Positions 24,315 through 36,212 are shown, counted from the stretch's first letter. The stretch: 49,111 nucleotides of DNA from Saprolegnia diclina VS20 (GCF_000281045.1 NW_008246073.1:82220-131330); one strand, 5' to 3'. The notes: a model not told the origin generated them from the sequence alone. Numbers and translations: made by a program.

Positions 24315-25592
24315 TTACTGCGTCTTCTTGGCCTTCTTCTTCTTGGCCGACGGCGTCGTCACGGGCTCGGGCGTCTTGGGCGCCTTGGCCTTGGGCGCCG
24401 ATTCATTGTTCGTTGGCGCCTTGGTCTTGGCCTTCGTGGGCTTGGTCGGCGCCGTCACAACGGGCGTCGCGACTTCGCGGGTCGTCTTAGGCTTGCGACC
24501 GACGAGACCGCAGCAGCCGCAGCACGTAACAAGGTACAACACCGTCGAGAGAACGAAAAACACGGTCGACACTGCGAGGCGAAGCAGCGCGATCGCGATC
24601 GGGATGCTCAACAGCACGATCGTCGTGTCGACAATCTTGGTCGCGTACGGTGCAAGGCGCGGGTTCGACTTGAAAAACGCAACCGCGTGCTTGCGCGAGC
24701 GCTTGTACACGTCGTGGCTGCGCTTGGCGAGCACGCGAGCCTCGTCCTGGACGCGCACCAAGTGTTGCTTGGCGATCGGCACCTGCACGTCCAAGATGGG
24801 CTGCACCGTCGCGTGGAGCTGGTCGAGGAGCGGGTCAACCGTCGCCGCCGCGTGCGTCGTGTAGAGCTCCTGGACCGTCTTGGCGGCCACGGCTGAGTGC
24901 GCGACGGCTTCGTCCGCCCACGGCGCCAAGTGAATCGCGTAGAGCTCGTTCACCTTGGACGACGCCAGCGTCACATACCGGTCCGAGTCTTCATACGTCT
25001 GCGTCGTGAACGTCACCGCGTTGTCATAGTACGTCGAGATCATGGCCTGGAGCGAGAGACCACCTTCGGCCGAGCGCTTGATAACATCCTGGAGCGACTC
25101 GATTTCCTTGGAAGCGGTCGTGAGGTTGGCCTGGAGTGTCTTGACTTGCGTGAGCGCGTCCTTGGAGGCCGCAAGCTCCGCCTGGAGGCCTTCAATGCGG
25201 CGTTGGTGCGCAGCGTTGTCCGCTTCCAGCTTCTTGAGCTTGTCGCTGAGCGCCTGCTTGTCCTGGGCCAGCGTCGAGACTTCGGCCTGGAGCTCCGTCG
25301 AGACATCGGCCGCCTGCAGCTGGGCGATGGTCGCAACAAGCGCATCCTTCTCCGACGTGATGGCCGCAAGCTCGTTGACAGCCGAGCTAAGCTGGGTCTG
25401 GAGACCCGAGACGGCCGATGCTTCTTCCTGGAACTTGGTCTGCACCGTCACGAGGTCGGCCTTGTGCTGCGCCTCGGTGGCCTGGAGCGACGCCACCTCC
25501 TTCTGGAGCGAGGCCACTTGGGCGTCTTGGGGCGCGCAGTCCTGCGCGAGGGCAACGGCGGCGAGCGACAGCAGCGGCAGGAGGTTGACCAT
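24315..25592 (-). CDS. Secretory-pathway coiled-coil membrane protein
   Basis: An intronless gene of 425 residues starts at ATG 25592. The frame extends upstream, but MVNLLPLLSLAAVALAQDC is a clear signal peptide, so this start is chosen. Residues about 20-195 are a continuous coiled coil (heptads rich in LQ, EV and KD). A helical, apolipoprotein-like stretch follows (about 195-330). Near 335-375 come one or two membrane segments (TTIVLLSIPIAIALLRLAV) and a Cys cluster (CCGCCG). The lumen- or cytosol-facing tail is rich in Lys, Thr and Pro and ends KKKKAKKTQ. The layout fits an ER or endomembrane anchored protein. No family is recognised and function is unknown. Lack of introns is unusual beside its neighbours. 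Confidence 0.8.
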   Translation of the reverse strand: MVNLLPLLSLAAVALAQDCAPQDAQVASLQKEVASLQATEAQHKADLVTVQTKFQEEASAVSGLQTQLSSAVNELAAITSEKDALVATIAQLQAADVSTELQAEVSTLAQDKQALSDKLKKLEADNAAHQRRIEGLQAELAASKDALTQVKTLQANLTTASKEIESLQDVIKRSAEGGLSLQAMISTYYDNAVTFTTQTYEDSDRYVTLASSKVNELYAIHLAPWADEAVAHSAVAAKTVQELYTTHAAATVDPLLDQLHATVQPILDVQVPIAKQHLVRVQDEARVLAKRSHDVYKRSRKHAVAFFKSNPRLAPYATKIVDTTIVLLSIPIAIALLRLAVSTVFFVLSTVLYLVTCCGCCGLVGRKPKTTREVATPVVTAPTKPTKAKTKAPTNNESAPKAKAPKTPEPVTTPSAKKKKAKKTQ

Positions 25593-26341
25593 CGTGAGTG
25601 CGAAAGCAAAATGACCGAAAAGACAAGACCTGTCGACTGCGTTCTCTTTTTTAATTTGGCAGCTGTTTTGTTTTGCGCGTGCTATTAAATAGCAGTGATA
25701 ACGTAGCGCCGGCGTGAGCAATCGAATAAAATACGCGCCAAATGTGGTGATGTTGAAGTGATAAAATACATTTGTGGCAGCTTCCGATTGGCTAAAATTC
25801 GGAACCGCCAGGCCGACAATCGCCATCACGGTAGCCCGAGCGCGTTGCTTTCGCAAGCTCAAGAGACTCCTTGAAGCTTCACGCTCTTACTATGGACCTT
25901 GGAATGGCCTCTGCCTTGCAGAGAGTAAGGGAATGACGACTTCGAGCCGTCGTCTACGGTACGTAGGAGCGGTGGCGTGCGTCTGTTTTCTGGTCCGGCG
26001 ACCCATACAAAACCAGAGTGGTTTCCACGGAATCCGCGTGTTTGCATCGACACGTCGGGTTGGGCGGCCACGCGTCCGGTCCTCAGTAAACGGGGTTTGT
26101 GCACTGTCTTTCGTACAAATTCGTTGAGACTTGTGGAGAATAGACAATACTGTAGTCCACGGTAGACTTGGACGCCGCAACCATGTAGGATCTCACTTGA
26201 GCGCTCGCGAATTGCTCTGTTGGGCTGCGGTGACAAGGTGTGGTTGGTTGAAGAGGCCCTCTTCAACCACACATAACCCTGTATTACAGGGTTATGATTA
26301 TTCGATCGACGCCATCTGAGGGACACGGAGATGATTTGAGG
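25593..26341. other. Intergenic region with promoter-type motif
   Basis: This spacer lies between the divergent coiled-coil gene (-) and SKI3 (+). GATTGGCTAAAATTC at 25786-25800 matches the CCAAT-type motif seen elsewhere. Two adjacent hairpins near 26246-26296 are listed separately. No gene was recognised. Confidence 0.4.
26246..26296. repeat. Two adjacent perfect hairpins
   Basis: The first hairpin pairs GGTTGAAGAG (26246-26255) with CTCTTCAACC (26259-26268). The second pairs CATAACCCTGT (26272-26282) with ACAGGGTTATG (26286-26296) around a 3-nt loop. Only three bases separate the two. No coding role is apparent. Confidence 0.7.
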
Positions 26342-26404
26342 ATGAGTGCTCTACTGCACCGAGTAGATGGGATCTACGCCAAGGCAAAGCGCAAGGACGA
26401 GTAA
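26342..26404 (+). other. Upstream ORF or alternative first exon of SKI3
   Basis: A 20-codon frame beginning MSALLHRVDGIYAKAKRKDE ends in TAA at 26402-26404. The GTAAAT at 26401 is a usable 5' splice site, and joining it to the AG at 26506 is in frame with the SKI3 start. It is therefore either a regulatory uORF or a first coding exon. Sequence alone does not decide. Confidence 0.35.
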
Positions 26405-26534
26405 ATGAAGAGATCTCGCCAAGGTCGCCTGCCAAAGCAAAAAGATACGATTTCACCACTCAGATACACCTCAATATTGAATTCATGCCGATATTAACTG
26501 TGACAGGATTGCATTTTCACGCTTCCTGGCCAGC

Positions 26535-29500
26535 ATGCTCAAGCAGTACGTGACCGAGGCCAAGGCCAAGCTCAAGGACGAGGCCTACGAGGGCGCGCTC
26601 GCAGCCAGCGCCAAGGCCCTCGAGCTCGATGGACTCAACTTCCAAGCGCTGCTTTGCATGGGCAAGAGCCACTTCCACCTGCACGACGTATGTACTAGGA
26701 CGCTGGATCTTGTTCGTCGCCGGGTGCCCACGATTCCTGCATGTAGCCGACCAAGGCCATCGACGCCTACAAGCGCGCAGCGGCCGTCCAAGCCGACGTG
26801 CCGTTTGCCTGGAAGGTAATACTGGGTACATCGTCCTCCTCAAGACGACTCACCTCGCACAGGGCATGCTCGAAGTCTACGAGAGCACAGCAGACCACGC
26901 CAAGATGCTCGAGCCGCTGGAGAAGCTCTCGACCATCGTTTACGCGTAGCAATGTCCCATGTCGATGGACGCACCTTATGATACGCGTGCATTAGGAATG
27001 GCAAGTTTGATCGGTGCCAGAAGATGCAGTTGGACATGGCGATCACCGCGACGCAGGCCAAGGACTACGCCAAGGCGCTCACGTCCTGGCACCCGCTTCT
27101 CGTCAAGGAAAAAGCGCGTCCCGAGCTCTTTGCCGAGGAAAACCCGAACGATGAGCTGCCGCCGAGCGTCGACATGTGGCTCTCGGTGCTCGACCTCGTG
27201 CAGGTTTGACCGTCACGTCCTCCATCGCGCTGCTTACGCTCGACATATCGAATAGGCAAGCAAGTCGGCGGGTCCGTTCCAAGCGCCCGACGCCGTCTTG
27301 TACACTCTGGTGGGCAAGATCCGGGATGCGGCGACAACAACCGCTGGCTGGGTCTGCTCGGACAAGGTGGCGGCTGTCCTCGACGCCTACGCCGACTTGG
27401 CGCTCACGCGGCTCGTTCAACCGCAGTCGAATTCAAAGAACCAAGATCGCCAGAGCCTCGATACGATCTGCCGCGATATGATTACGTGGTGCCCAGTCGC
27501 CAAACGCGCGGCGGAGATCCTCTTGCTGCGCGCCGAAGACAGCGACGGCGGTTCGGCCGGACCCGCTTGTATGCTTGGTTGAAATATGCTGTCTGTAGCC
27601 CTGGACGCAACGCAAACAAGCACGTGCGAGTCCATTTTGCGTCACGTCGACCCGGACAACCTCCTGCTCATGGCACTCGACGGGCTTGCCATGCACGCAG
27701 CCAAAGCCTACGTCCCGGTACGTGCTTGATCGACTTTTTCATTGCATTTTCATTCTTCCTTTTTGAAATGGCTCAATGCATGTTGTAGGCGCGGGAAACG
27801 CTCATGACGTGCATCACGGCGGGCCCGCACTTGCTGGCGGCGCGCGTCGCCCTGGCTGAGATTGCGATGGTACCGGGCCCGACGTACCAGCCGCAGGTGT
27901 GCCTCGACATGATCGCGAGCGCTCAGGACGCTGTGACGTGGCGCTACGACAACCTCTTGACGTCGCCGTCGCTGGCCATGTATGTGGACAAGTTGTCTAT
28001 CTCGCAATATTGACGCCTCGTCGATAGCTTTGACGAGACCCACTTGAGCTTGCTCTCGGGCGCCGCGTACCGCGCGCTTTACAAATATGCGGACGCTATC
28101 GTGTGTTACGAAGGCATCTTGGAGCACGCGCCGCTGCTAGAAGCGCCTGCGATTGGGCTTGCAGAGGCGCATTTGGCCCAGCGCGACGTGGTGTCGGCCG
28201 CCAACGCGCTCCAGTTCCTCAGGTACCTCTGTCTGCGATGCATTGTTATCGTTCATGGCTGATGGTCTCTTCTAGTGACGAGCCAATGTCCGTCCCGCTC
28301 GCGGCGGCGCGAGGCTATGTCTTGCACCTCCAAGGCGACCTCGACGCCGCTCGCCGCCTCCTGGAAGCGGGCAGCGCGCTGACGGGCGACGCCCTCGACC
28401 TCGCGTGCCTCAAACGCCGGCTTGCCGACGTGTACTGGGATCTGGACGGCGCGTATCGGCGCGACAAGGCCTATTGCGTCAGTGCGCTTCTCTCAGCGGC
28501 GAAACTCGATTCGTTTGACGCTGAGAGCTTCGCGGGCCTCGGTCGCTGGTACCATGACATTGCGATGGACTTGGTGCGCGCAGAAAAGTGCTTTTTGAAA
28601 GCGCTCGCGCTCAACCCGCACTGCGAGGTCGCCGGGGTGCTCCTCAGTGACCTCTACGAAGCGCACGGCCAAGAAGATCGCAACGTGCGTCTCTGGACTG
28701 ACATGACGACGACGATCGAGGGCGTCGTCGCGCCGGTTTGGGCGTTGCGGCGTCTGGCCCAGCACCAATTAAACGCCCACGACGAAGCTGCGATCGCGTC
28801 GATGCACAAGGTGCTGCGTCAGGCGCCCTCGGATGCATCCTACTGGGCCGCGCTCGGCCACGTGTATGCGAGCTTTGGGCGCGTCATGGCCGCGCAAAAG
28901 TCGTACGCCAAAGCAGTGAGTCTTGGTATGGACACCAACCCGTCTGTGTTGGCCGAGCTCGCGCGTATCGAGCTCTCAGTGGGCCTCTTTGACGAAGCGC
29001 TCGCGCATCTCCGCACCGCGGTCGCATACGTGGTCGCCAACGACATTGCAGTCCGCAAGCTCCTTGCGGAGACGTTGTTTCAGCACGCCAAGTTCCTCTG
29101 CGGCCAAGGGCTCTACGGCCGCGCGGCCGCTCATTTGTACGAAGCCTCGGGCTTGCTCCATACGTGCTTGGAGACGGCGAGCAACGAGCCCGCGCTGCAC
29201 AAGCTGCTCGGGGATGTGCACTGCTTTGCGTTCTACTTGGCGCCCGGCGACTTTACTTCCTGGGTCGACTTTCTCAGCGCTGGCACCGCCGCGTACAAAA
29301 CCGTGTCGAGTATCGAGCCCGACGAGCCCGCAGCGTGGTTGGACCTCGGCCTTGGCTATTGGTACGAAGCCATGGCCCGGGGTACTGTCGACGGGGTGCC
29401 CATGGGCAAGCTCGCACTGCAGCACGCCCCGGTGTACCCGCCGTCGATCGATCAGCTGATGCACGACGCGTCGACTGCGTTTGCGCAGGCGCTCGCACTC

Positions 29501-31298
29501 GAGCCGCTGAACGCACACGCGTGGAATGCGTTTGGTGCGGTGCAGCGCCATATTGTGCTCAAGCACTTTGGCTTTGTGCGCGCGATCACGCTCGCGAACT
29601 TGGACTGCGCGTGGGCGAACCTCGGCATGTTGTATGTGTATGCCGGCGCGCCGGCGTCGGCCCAAAAGGCGTTTTTGAGCCTCCAAGGCGTGAACCCCAA
29701 CAACCCGGCCATGTGGACCGGCTACGGTCTCCTCGAGATTGCAAAGGGCGATGCGAGCCAAGCCCACGCGGCGTACACGTGCGCCCTCCAGATGCGCCTC
29801 GATTTGGACGTGCTCTACGGCGTCGCGTCGACCGGCCTTCAGGTCCAAACCACCAGCAAAGAGGCGCTGCCGCTGCCGCAGATTCAGTTTGCGCTGCAAA
29901 AGTACCTCGAGCGCGACCCGTTCGAGGCTGCGGCACAGAACGCGCACGGCGTCGTGCTCTCGCAGCTCGGGTTGCACGCCGCGGCGACGACCGCATTGGA
30001 TGCAGTGACGTCCACCGAGTCGGCGATCCTGCAAGGCAACAAGGTGCGCAACTACATTGCCGCCAAGCAGTGGCCCGAGGCGCTGGCGGCGTGGAAGGCC
30101 CTCGAGACGAAGGACGACACGACCAAGCAGCTCTTGGCCGCGCAGGTTCGTGTGCCATCAATGACGATCCCACTTATCTCGCATGTCCTAGATCTATACC
30201 GGTTTGAACCGGTTTGGAGACGCACATGCAGCGCTCACGCGCATTCGATCGCCGGCGTCGACCCTCCATGTTGCGCTCGCCACGTACGAAGCCGAGTTCA
30301 AGGCGACCCGCGCGCTCTCGCCTGCCTCCAAAGCAGCGCTGCAGGCGCTCATGGAAGCGCACCCGCGCCACACCAGCATCGCCGCAACTCTGGCGCGCGT
30401 CGAGCTCGATTGGGTGACGTATTGGGCAACGTCGAACGACGACGAGAATCCAGACAAGGTGTCGGTGCCCTCGGGGCTCAGCGACGCCGGGCTTGCTCCC
30501 GCGTGGCTCGACGCAGTGCAGAGAAAGGACGGGTCGGCAGTGTCGATCGCAGCGCTCGCGCAGCTGTTTGGCGCGTCGGCGGCGGTGACGCGGCCGGTCG
30601 CGACCGCGCTCCCCGTGTCGCGCCACGTGCACGCGATCCTGGATGCCTTTACGGTGTGGACGCCGCCGCGCGCGACAGCCCAAGCTTGGTACCGCGAGAA
30701 CCCGCGCGATCCCAACGCGTGGCGGGCGCTTGTGTTGACGCTCTTCAAGCGCTATGCTGCTACTCACGATGCGTCGATTCTCAAGACCCTCGGCCTCTAC
30801 TTGGGCCTGCCGGTGACGAAGGAAGCGCATTTGACGTGGGAGTGGCATGTGCTCATGAGCGGCTACTGCGCATGGACGCACGATGCGACGAGTGCAAAGA
30901 CGCACGCAGCGTCGGCGTCGGCGCTGGCGGCGTCGATGCAGAATGCGTCGTTGTACAAGGCGCGATCGGTGGTGTTTGTGGACCCGACCGCAGCCCTCTC
31001 GCTCTACCGCACGTCGCTGCGTGGCAGCGCCGACGAAGCTGTGCTGGCCGAGGTCGCGGCTTTCGTGACGGCGCTCGGGTGGCCGAAAGCCGCGATCCGC
31101 ATCTGGAAGTGTCTGCACCAACTCGACGACAAGTGGAAGTTTATGGCGATCGTCCAGCGCTACGTGCTCTCGCTCAATGTCGAGTCGCCCAAGGTCCTTG
31201 CCAAGTACCTCAAGGAAATCCAGAACTTTGTCAAGGACGACTCCGAAACGAGTCCGCGCGCCGAGCTCGTCGCGCAGCTCGTGGCCTTGACGCCGTAA
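26535..31298 (+). CDS. SKI3: Ski complex TPR scaffold subunit
   Basis: Exons 26535-26687, 26747-26815, 26863-26945, 26996-27203, 27256-27550, 27599-27717, 27789-27979, 28028-28222, 28276-30145 and 30192-31298 give 1,429 residues, close to yeast Ski3 (1,432). It is a tetratricopeptide-repeat solenoid throughout. The N-terminal TPRs (EAYEGALAASAKALELDGLN, then PTKAIDAYKRAAAVQADV) match the start of TTC37/SKIC3. In other eukaryotes it bridges the helicase Ski2 and Ski8 and feeds mRNA to the cytoplasmic exosome for 3'-5' decay. Nine introns of 46-71 nt. An alternative longer N-terminus is possible: an ATG at 26342 opens a 59-nt exon that splices in frame through a 106-nt intron (26401-26506) and would add 29 residues. 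The family match favours 26535, leaving the upstream frame as a uORF. Confidence 0.9.
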
Positions 31299-31539
31299 CG
31301 CAAACCAGGAGTCGCCAGCGTGCGTCGATTTTGAACTGTTGAACATGCATCCCGTTACTGCTGCTTCTTCAGCGACCAAGTGTCTCTTCTGTGCTACAGC
31401 TCTAGCGCCCAAGCGTGCTCAGCAACGAGCTCAGCAGTCCCTGCGCCAGACCGACACTTGGTAGTCCCGAGATATGCAGCCGTGGCGCGAATCTTTGGAA
31501 CTGGCCAATGGCATTGACGCGTGTGGATTCCTATCGTTT

Positions 31540-31554
31540 GATTGGTCAAAAAGC
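31540..31554 (+). promoter_or_regulatory. CCAAT-type site before RRM gene
   Basis: GATTGGTCAAAAAGC lies 28 bp before the chosen start codon at 31582. It matches the ATTGGYYRAAA pattern found before at least four other genes here. Confidence 0.35.
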
Positions 31555-31581
31555 TACAACTTGTTGCCACGAGCCAAGGAC

Positions 31582-32205
31582 ATGGGCGGCAAGGTCTTTG
31601 TACGGCCCGTGCCCGATGGCGTCGAGGACGACGAGCTAACTGCGATCTTCGACCGCTTTGGACCGATCACATCCATGCACATTCACACGCTCAAGGCCGA
31701 CATGGAGCCGCTCGTGCGCCACGCCTACATCGTACGACCATCGCGGCGAGAGAGCGACGACGACGTATTGCCCGTAGACCTATCTGAACGACGACGACGC
31801 CGACAGCGCTGCGCGGGCCATGCACCAGCGCGAGATTGAAGGCGAGCGCGTGAGCGTCCACGTGGTCGCGCCACGTAAAACGCAGCGCACGGCCAACGTG
31901 ATCGACGGCGGGTACTTGACATCCATCACCTTTGCCTTATCCTGCCATGTACTAGCGCGTACTACATTTCGCTCAACAACTTGCCGCCTTCGGCCACGTT
32001 GACCAAGATCAAGCAGTTTCTGCACTCGGCGGGCATCACGAGCAAGCGGGTCGTGCTGCATCGCGCAGACCTGGCGTACGCAACGCTGCTCTCCAAGGCG
32101 GACGCAGAGACGGCCGTGCGGGCCCTCGACTGTGAGCGCCTCGACGGCGAGCGCATCTACCTCGAAGAGGTCGCCTACATCCCCCGCCGACCTGCCGATT
32201 CATAA
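31582..32205 (+). CDS. Two-RRM RNA-binding protein
   Basis: Exons 31582-31731, 31778-31911 and 31956-32205 give 177 residues, with introns of 46 and 44 nt. The first RRM holds GKVFVRPVPDGVEDDELTAI and, across the first intron, the RNP1-like RHAYITYLNDDDADSAARAM. The second (YYISLNNLPPSATLTKIKQF ... LAYATLLSKADAETAVRAL) is also an RRM fold. There is no RS or RGG region. The frame is open upstream to 31474, but MGGKVFV is chosen because it starts the RRM and a CCAAT-type site lies 42 nt before it. The target RNA is unknown. It follows SKI3 on the same strand with its own spacer. Confidence 0.8.
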
Positions 32206-32248
32206 TACCGAGTGTTGATTGTATGAGGGTTTTCGACTCGTTTGCTTC

Positions 32249-33389
32249 TTACACGGTCGCGTCCTGCGCACCGAGCGACTGGACGATGCAGTAGGTGTCG
32301 TTCGGAAGGCACAGGACCGTGTAGCCATTCGCGCCTTCGAGCTGGAACCCGTGGTCCCGCCGATGGCCCTTCTGCCACCATGACGCGACGGTATCCGGGA
32401 AGCCCCAGACACTCACGGCCGCCAACGGGGCGACGCCGTCCGCGACCTGCTTCTTGGCATACTCGACGGCTGTGCGCACGAGCGTGTCGGGGATGAGACC
32501 GCGCCACCGAAGACTCACGGCGCGGCCCGGCGTCGTAGCCTCGACCGGCGACACGTAGGTGGAGAGGTACTCGTCTGAGAGCGGCGATAAGAGGCGGCAG
32601 GCGACCAACCCGAGCCATTCGTAGACAGCAGCAATCTCGTTCCGATCGCAAGTCGTCGAGATTTGTGCCGGGAGCGCGATCGCTGCAAAGGCCTGCACCT
32701 GGCTCGTGACTTCGATACGCTTGCGGACGCTTGCATCGCTCTCGTCGTCGACGGCGTCATTCGCGTCGGTGATGGCGATCGTCTGGAAGCTGCCGCGGCC
32801 ATTAACCGCGCAAATGAGCAGATCGAGCGGCGGGAAGCGCGCGACGCAGGCGAGGACACGCGCGCGGAACGACGAGGCCGCGTCGACCATGTTGTTTGCA
32901 TGGAGCTCGATCACGACGCGGTACCGCCGCCCGTGCAGCGCTTCGCCCGACGCCGTTGCAATCTTCTCGCCGACAAGGCCAAACTGCGTGTACGTCTCGT
33001 GATCGAGCACGAGCACGAGGTGGCCTAATATTGGATGGTGCGTTAGAGGTCCAGACGCAGGAGGAAGGAGAGCTGCTACCACTGGGAAAGAGGCCGAGCG
33101 TGTTGGCGCCGTCAATCGGTGCGTTCTTGAGCGTCGCGTAGTAGCGCAGCTCGGGCTTGGCCAAGCATTCCTGCAGCAAGGCTAGCGGTGACACGCGCAT
33201 CGCGTAAAAGAAGAAGCCTTCGCGGGCAAGCGGCCCAACGCTGCCGGGCGTCGCCGACGGCAGGAAGACGTCGACTTGCTGGTTGAGCGGATGCGCGTCG
33301 ACGAGGTCCCATGCGCGGCTTCGTGGGTCGCTCCATGTCGACGTGTGCACGAGGTGCCGGTTCAGCGGCAGGGCGGCCATGTGGATCAT
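32249..33389 (-). CDS. RPP40: RNase P/MRP protein subunit p40
   Basis: Exons (minus) 33389-33080 and 33024-32249 (intron 55 nt) give 361 residues, against 363 in human RPP40. Conserved stretches include VDVFLPSATPGSVGPLAREG, the NTLGLFPSG|HLVLVLDHETYTQFGLVG block that the splice restores, and RYRVVIEL. RPP40 is a structural subunit of the ribonucleoproteins that mature tRNA 5' ends (RNase P) and cut pre-rRNA (MRP) in the nucleus. A second in-frame ATG at 33380 is a possible start; non-ATG frame runs further upstream. It converges with the RRM gene, the two stop codons being only about 43 bp apart. Confidence 0.8.
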
Positions 33390-34074
33390 GCAAAATGGGT
33401 TGCCGGTTGCTTGACATCCAGCAACCGGCCCGCGACTGTTATTTAAGTTTAGAAATAGCAATAAAAAGCGCTCGAAATGTTGGTGACATGTTCACATCAT
33501 AGTTCTGCTGCACTAGGAGCACCGAGTTCATGCATAGGGTTCGCCCGGTCGCGTCATGAAGCCGCCTCGAGGTAAATATCGAGGACCGCCAAGGACCTTG
33601 GTCTCGTGCGACACCACAGATAAGTGTCAGTTCATGCATAGGGAAAGGGTTTACAAAGCAAGGTGATGCAAAAGGAATGTCAGTCGACGACTGGGCCGTT
33701 TCCAAGCAGTGGAAGAGGTTTTCCGCACAAGTCCGAGCGATCCAGATTATCAAGATACAAAACGGAAACGCAAGATCCAAGACCCAAGATCCAGGCGCAG
33801 AGCAAGCGAGCTCAAGCCATTTCCAAATTGGTAGTCAAGTAGCTAACCCGCCTCGCCCACCACTGGCACGGCGGACACCAACACGGTTGTTGCCCCCAAG
33901 TAGTTCGGTCTTGATTGAGGAATGGTTAAACGCTAAGCAGTGGCGTGACGGGTAAAAGACCTACAGCAACAGTACCATGGTACTTCGGGCGAGTCGGGTC
34001 TACGATGAAGAAGACAAAGCATATGCTCACGGCGCGCGGCGTCTCGGACGCCGAGGTGCTGCGCCATACGGCGG
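33390..34074. other. Intergenic region with small repeats
   Basis: No gene was recognised. A 9-bp inverted repeat GCCGGTTGC/GCAACCGGC with a 10-nt spacer lies near 33401-33428, just upstream of RPP40. The 14-mer GTTCATGCATAGGG occurs twice, about 100 bp apart, near 33528 and 33630. Confidence 0.4.
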
Positions 34075-35648
34075 TCATGCAAGAGTATTGAGCACCAACG
34101 CGTACCAGACACAAAGCCCGCGAATCTGGCTCCGTGCTATGTCGTCACCCCAACGTCTTCCTGGTGGCGTCGCGAGCACGTAGATATGCGCGTAGCCAGC
34201 GACGTTTGGGTTGGTGGTCACCGCCGCGTAGATGGTCCGTAGCAACGCCCAGTCAATGCTCATTTCGTCCTGATCCACGGCCGTCTTGAGATAGTACGTG
34301 TAGACGCACCGATCTTGGACAAAGATGGCATCGACCGCGTTAAACGACGCCGTACCGTGAGGCAACCAGTACGTCGCATTCCCCAAGGCGGTCGCGAGGT
34401 ACGCAAGGCAGGCGCCTCTTGTCTCTCCACGCGATACGACCTTGACGCGCACCGCCACCACCAACGGCAACAACAGTGCGATAGATAGCTCGAGCATACC
34501 GTCCGACGCCAGCTTGTGGATCAATGCTTCAAAGTGGAGGCTGTGCAGCGACGCATTCGTCGATGTTTCCGTCGACGCGAGCAACGCAGCAAAGCGCTTT
34601 GCAGGCGTGATTGACATCATCCGCCGGAGGAGGACGCGGGCGTCGACCACGTCCTCGTTCAAGTCAGCGAGCACATAGTACTTGTACTTGGTCACGTCCT
34701 TGACGTACTGGTACGTGACCGGTATTGACTCGGTACATCCAGGGCTTGCATGCCGAGCGGGTGCAGCTCGGGCGACGTGCCAAACAGGCGCACGTTGCCG
34801 CCAGAGTACGCACATCGCTCGTCAAAAGTGTCCACGACTGCTGCATGCGCGCAGTGCCTCTTTGGACCATGCGGGGAGCACCAAGACGGTGCGCACGTTG
34901 GACCGGTACGGCCGCACTCGGCATCCCCCTTCCGGCATGGTATAAAATGCCACGTCGGGGTCCGGTATATCGTGCGACGGCGAGACCAAAAGCACGTGGT
35001 GGTTGCGAAAGGGAGCCAGTGGCGCCTCGTAGCGGACAGTCCACAGCGAGTAGTCGTCGGCGACGATCAGAAACTTTGGGTTGGTGCCTTCGTTCTCAAA
35101 CAAGAAGGCAGTGACCAGAGGCGCCAAGTCGCTTCGGTTCGAGAGCGTGTGCGTCGTGACGTAGACGCCCCGAAACCACGTGATCACGTCCGACGTGTGG
35201 TCGGTCGTGCCGGCCCGCGCGAGGAGGATATGGTAATCGTGGTACACGGCAAGGTGCGCGCAGAGAAGGAGGACGAGCACCGACTTGCCAACGCCAGATG
35301 AGCCCAAAAGCACCAGACACAGCATCAGAGGACAGCGCTGCTCCGCGTCGACGTAGCTCTCGCCATCCGAGTCGGACGATGCGAGGAATCCCATGGGAAG
35401 GAAGGAGCATAATACTCATGCAACGCACTGAGCATTACTGAGGCGGGCGCTTTGGCGTCGACATGGCCCGACGTGTAGTTGACGAGCAAGAGGTCCCACA
35501 ACATTCGCATCTCCTTCCGGACAAAGACGGCTGGCGGGATGTTGCCGTAGCCGGTCAGAACGCGCACGAGCATGTCCGTCTTCAAAATACGGCCGATGCT
35601 AGCCGCCTCCAGGTCGGGAACGTCGGCGTACGTGAGAATACGTTGCAA
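34075..35648 (-). pseudogene. Broken Crinkler-type NTPase-nuclease gene
   Basis: This is a fossil of the Crinkler (CR) effector-type superfamily. The parts in order are: an N-terminal segment (about 35648-35410, GNIPPAVFVRKEMRMLWDLL), a P-loop NTPase block (about 35395-34820, Walker A GSSGVGKS, then LPAWSKEAL) and a C-terminal block (about 34700-34150, containing FNAVDAIF and DQDEMSIDWALL) like the restriction-endonuclease-fold domain of this family. It cannot be read in one frame and appears to have several breaks, though some may be short introns. The decay looks modest, since domain motifs remain clear. Related copies are often numerous in oomycete genomes. Confidence 0.55.
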
Positions 35649-36212
35649 GCGAACCCTTCAGCCCGGGGCTCTAGTCCAGAGGTCGTCACAACCCGCTTCA
35701 ATGGAAAAAAGAGATGATACCGAGTCCAGCATAGTCTGATATCGATCGAGGACGCTTCGTTGCGACTAGTTGTGTCAGCTGCCGTGCCTCGCCCTTGCCA
35801 AGCGTTTGGTACTGGGCGGCGCAAAGTCGAGGATGTCCTTCACGGTCATCTCGACCTTTTTCTTGCCTTGAGCAATGCACCAAAGATGCATCGTGTTCGG
35901 TGGCTGCGTCCACGACGAGCCGTCGAGCGGCAAGGCCGAGACGTCGAGGGGCCAGTACTGACAACCCAGTTGAAGCTACTTGTGTGAATTCTTTTGTCTC
36001 CACCCATCACATCAAACCAAGTAAAAACCACCCCGTCAATCGTATTTCAGATCGGATTCTGTACGGCGGGTCCCGTGCGATTGCTTTTGCAAAAGTACGC
36101 ATCTACAAGGGGCAGTGTACCCTGTTGTGCGGGCTACCAGACGAACGCCCGATGCTCGTCATGTAGGTGGCATGTATTTTGATTTCAGACTTTCGGTTTG
36201 ACGACACACAAC
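35649..36212. other. Region upstream of broken Crinkler-type gene
   Basis: This holds short open stretches on the minus strand that may belong to the 5' part of the broken gene. Nothing can be assigned with confidence. Confidence 0.3.

Noticed and set aside
24306-25688. Plus-strand frames opposite the coiled-coil gene
   Set aside because: Their periodic composition simply mirrors the heptad repeats on the other strand.
28976-31412. Long antisense frames over SKI3 (28976-30034, 30174-31412)
   Set aside because: They are Arg/His-rich without features and lie opposite confirmed TPR coding sequence.
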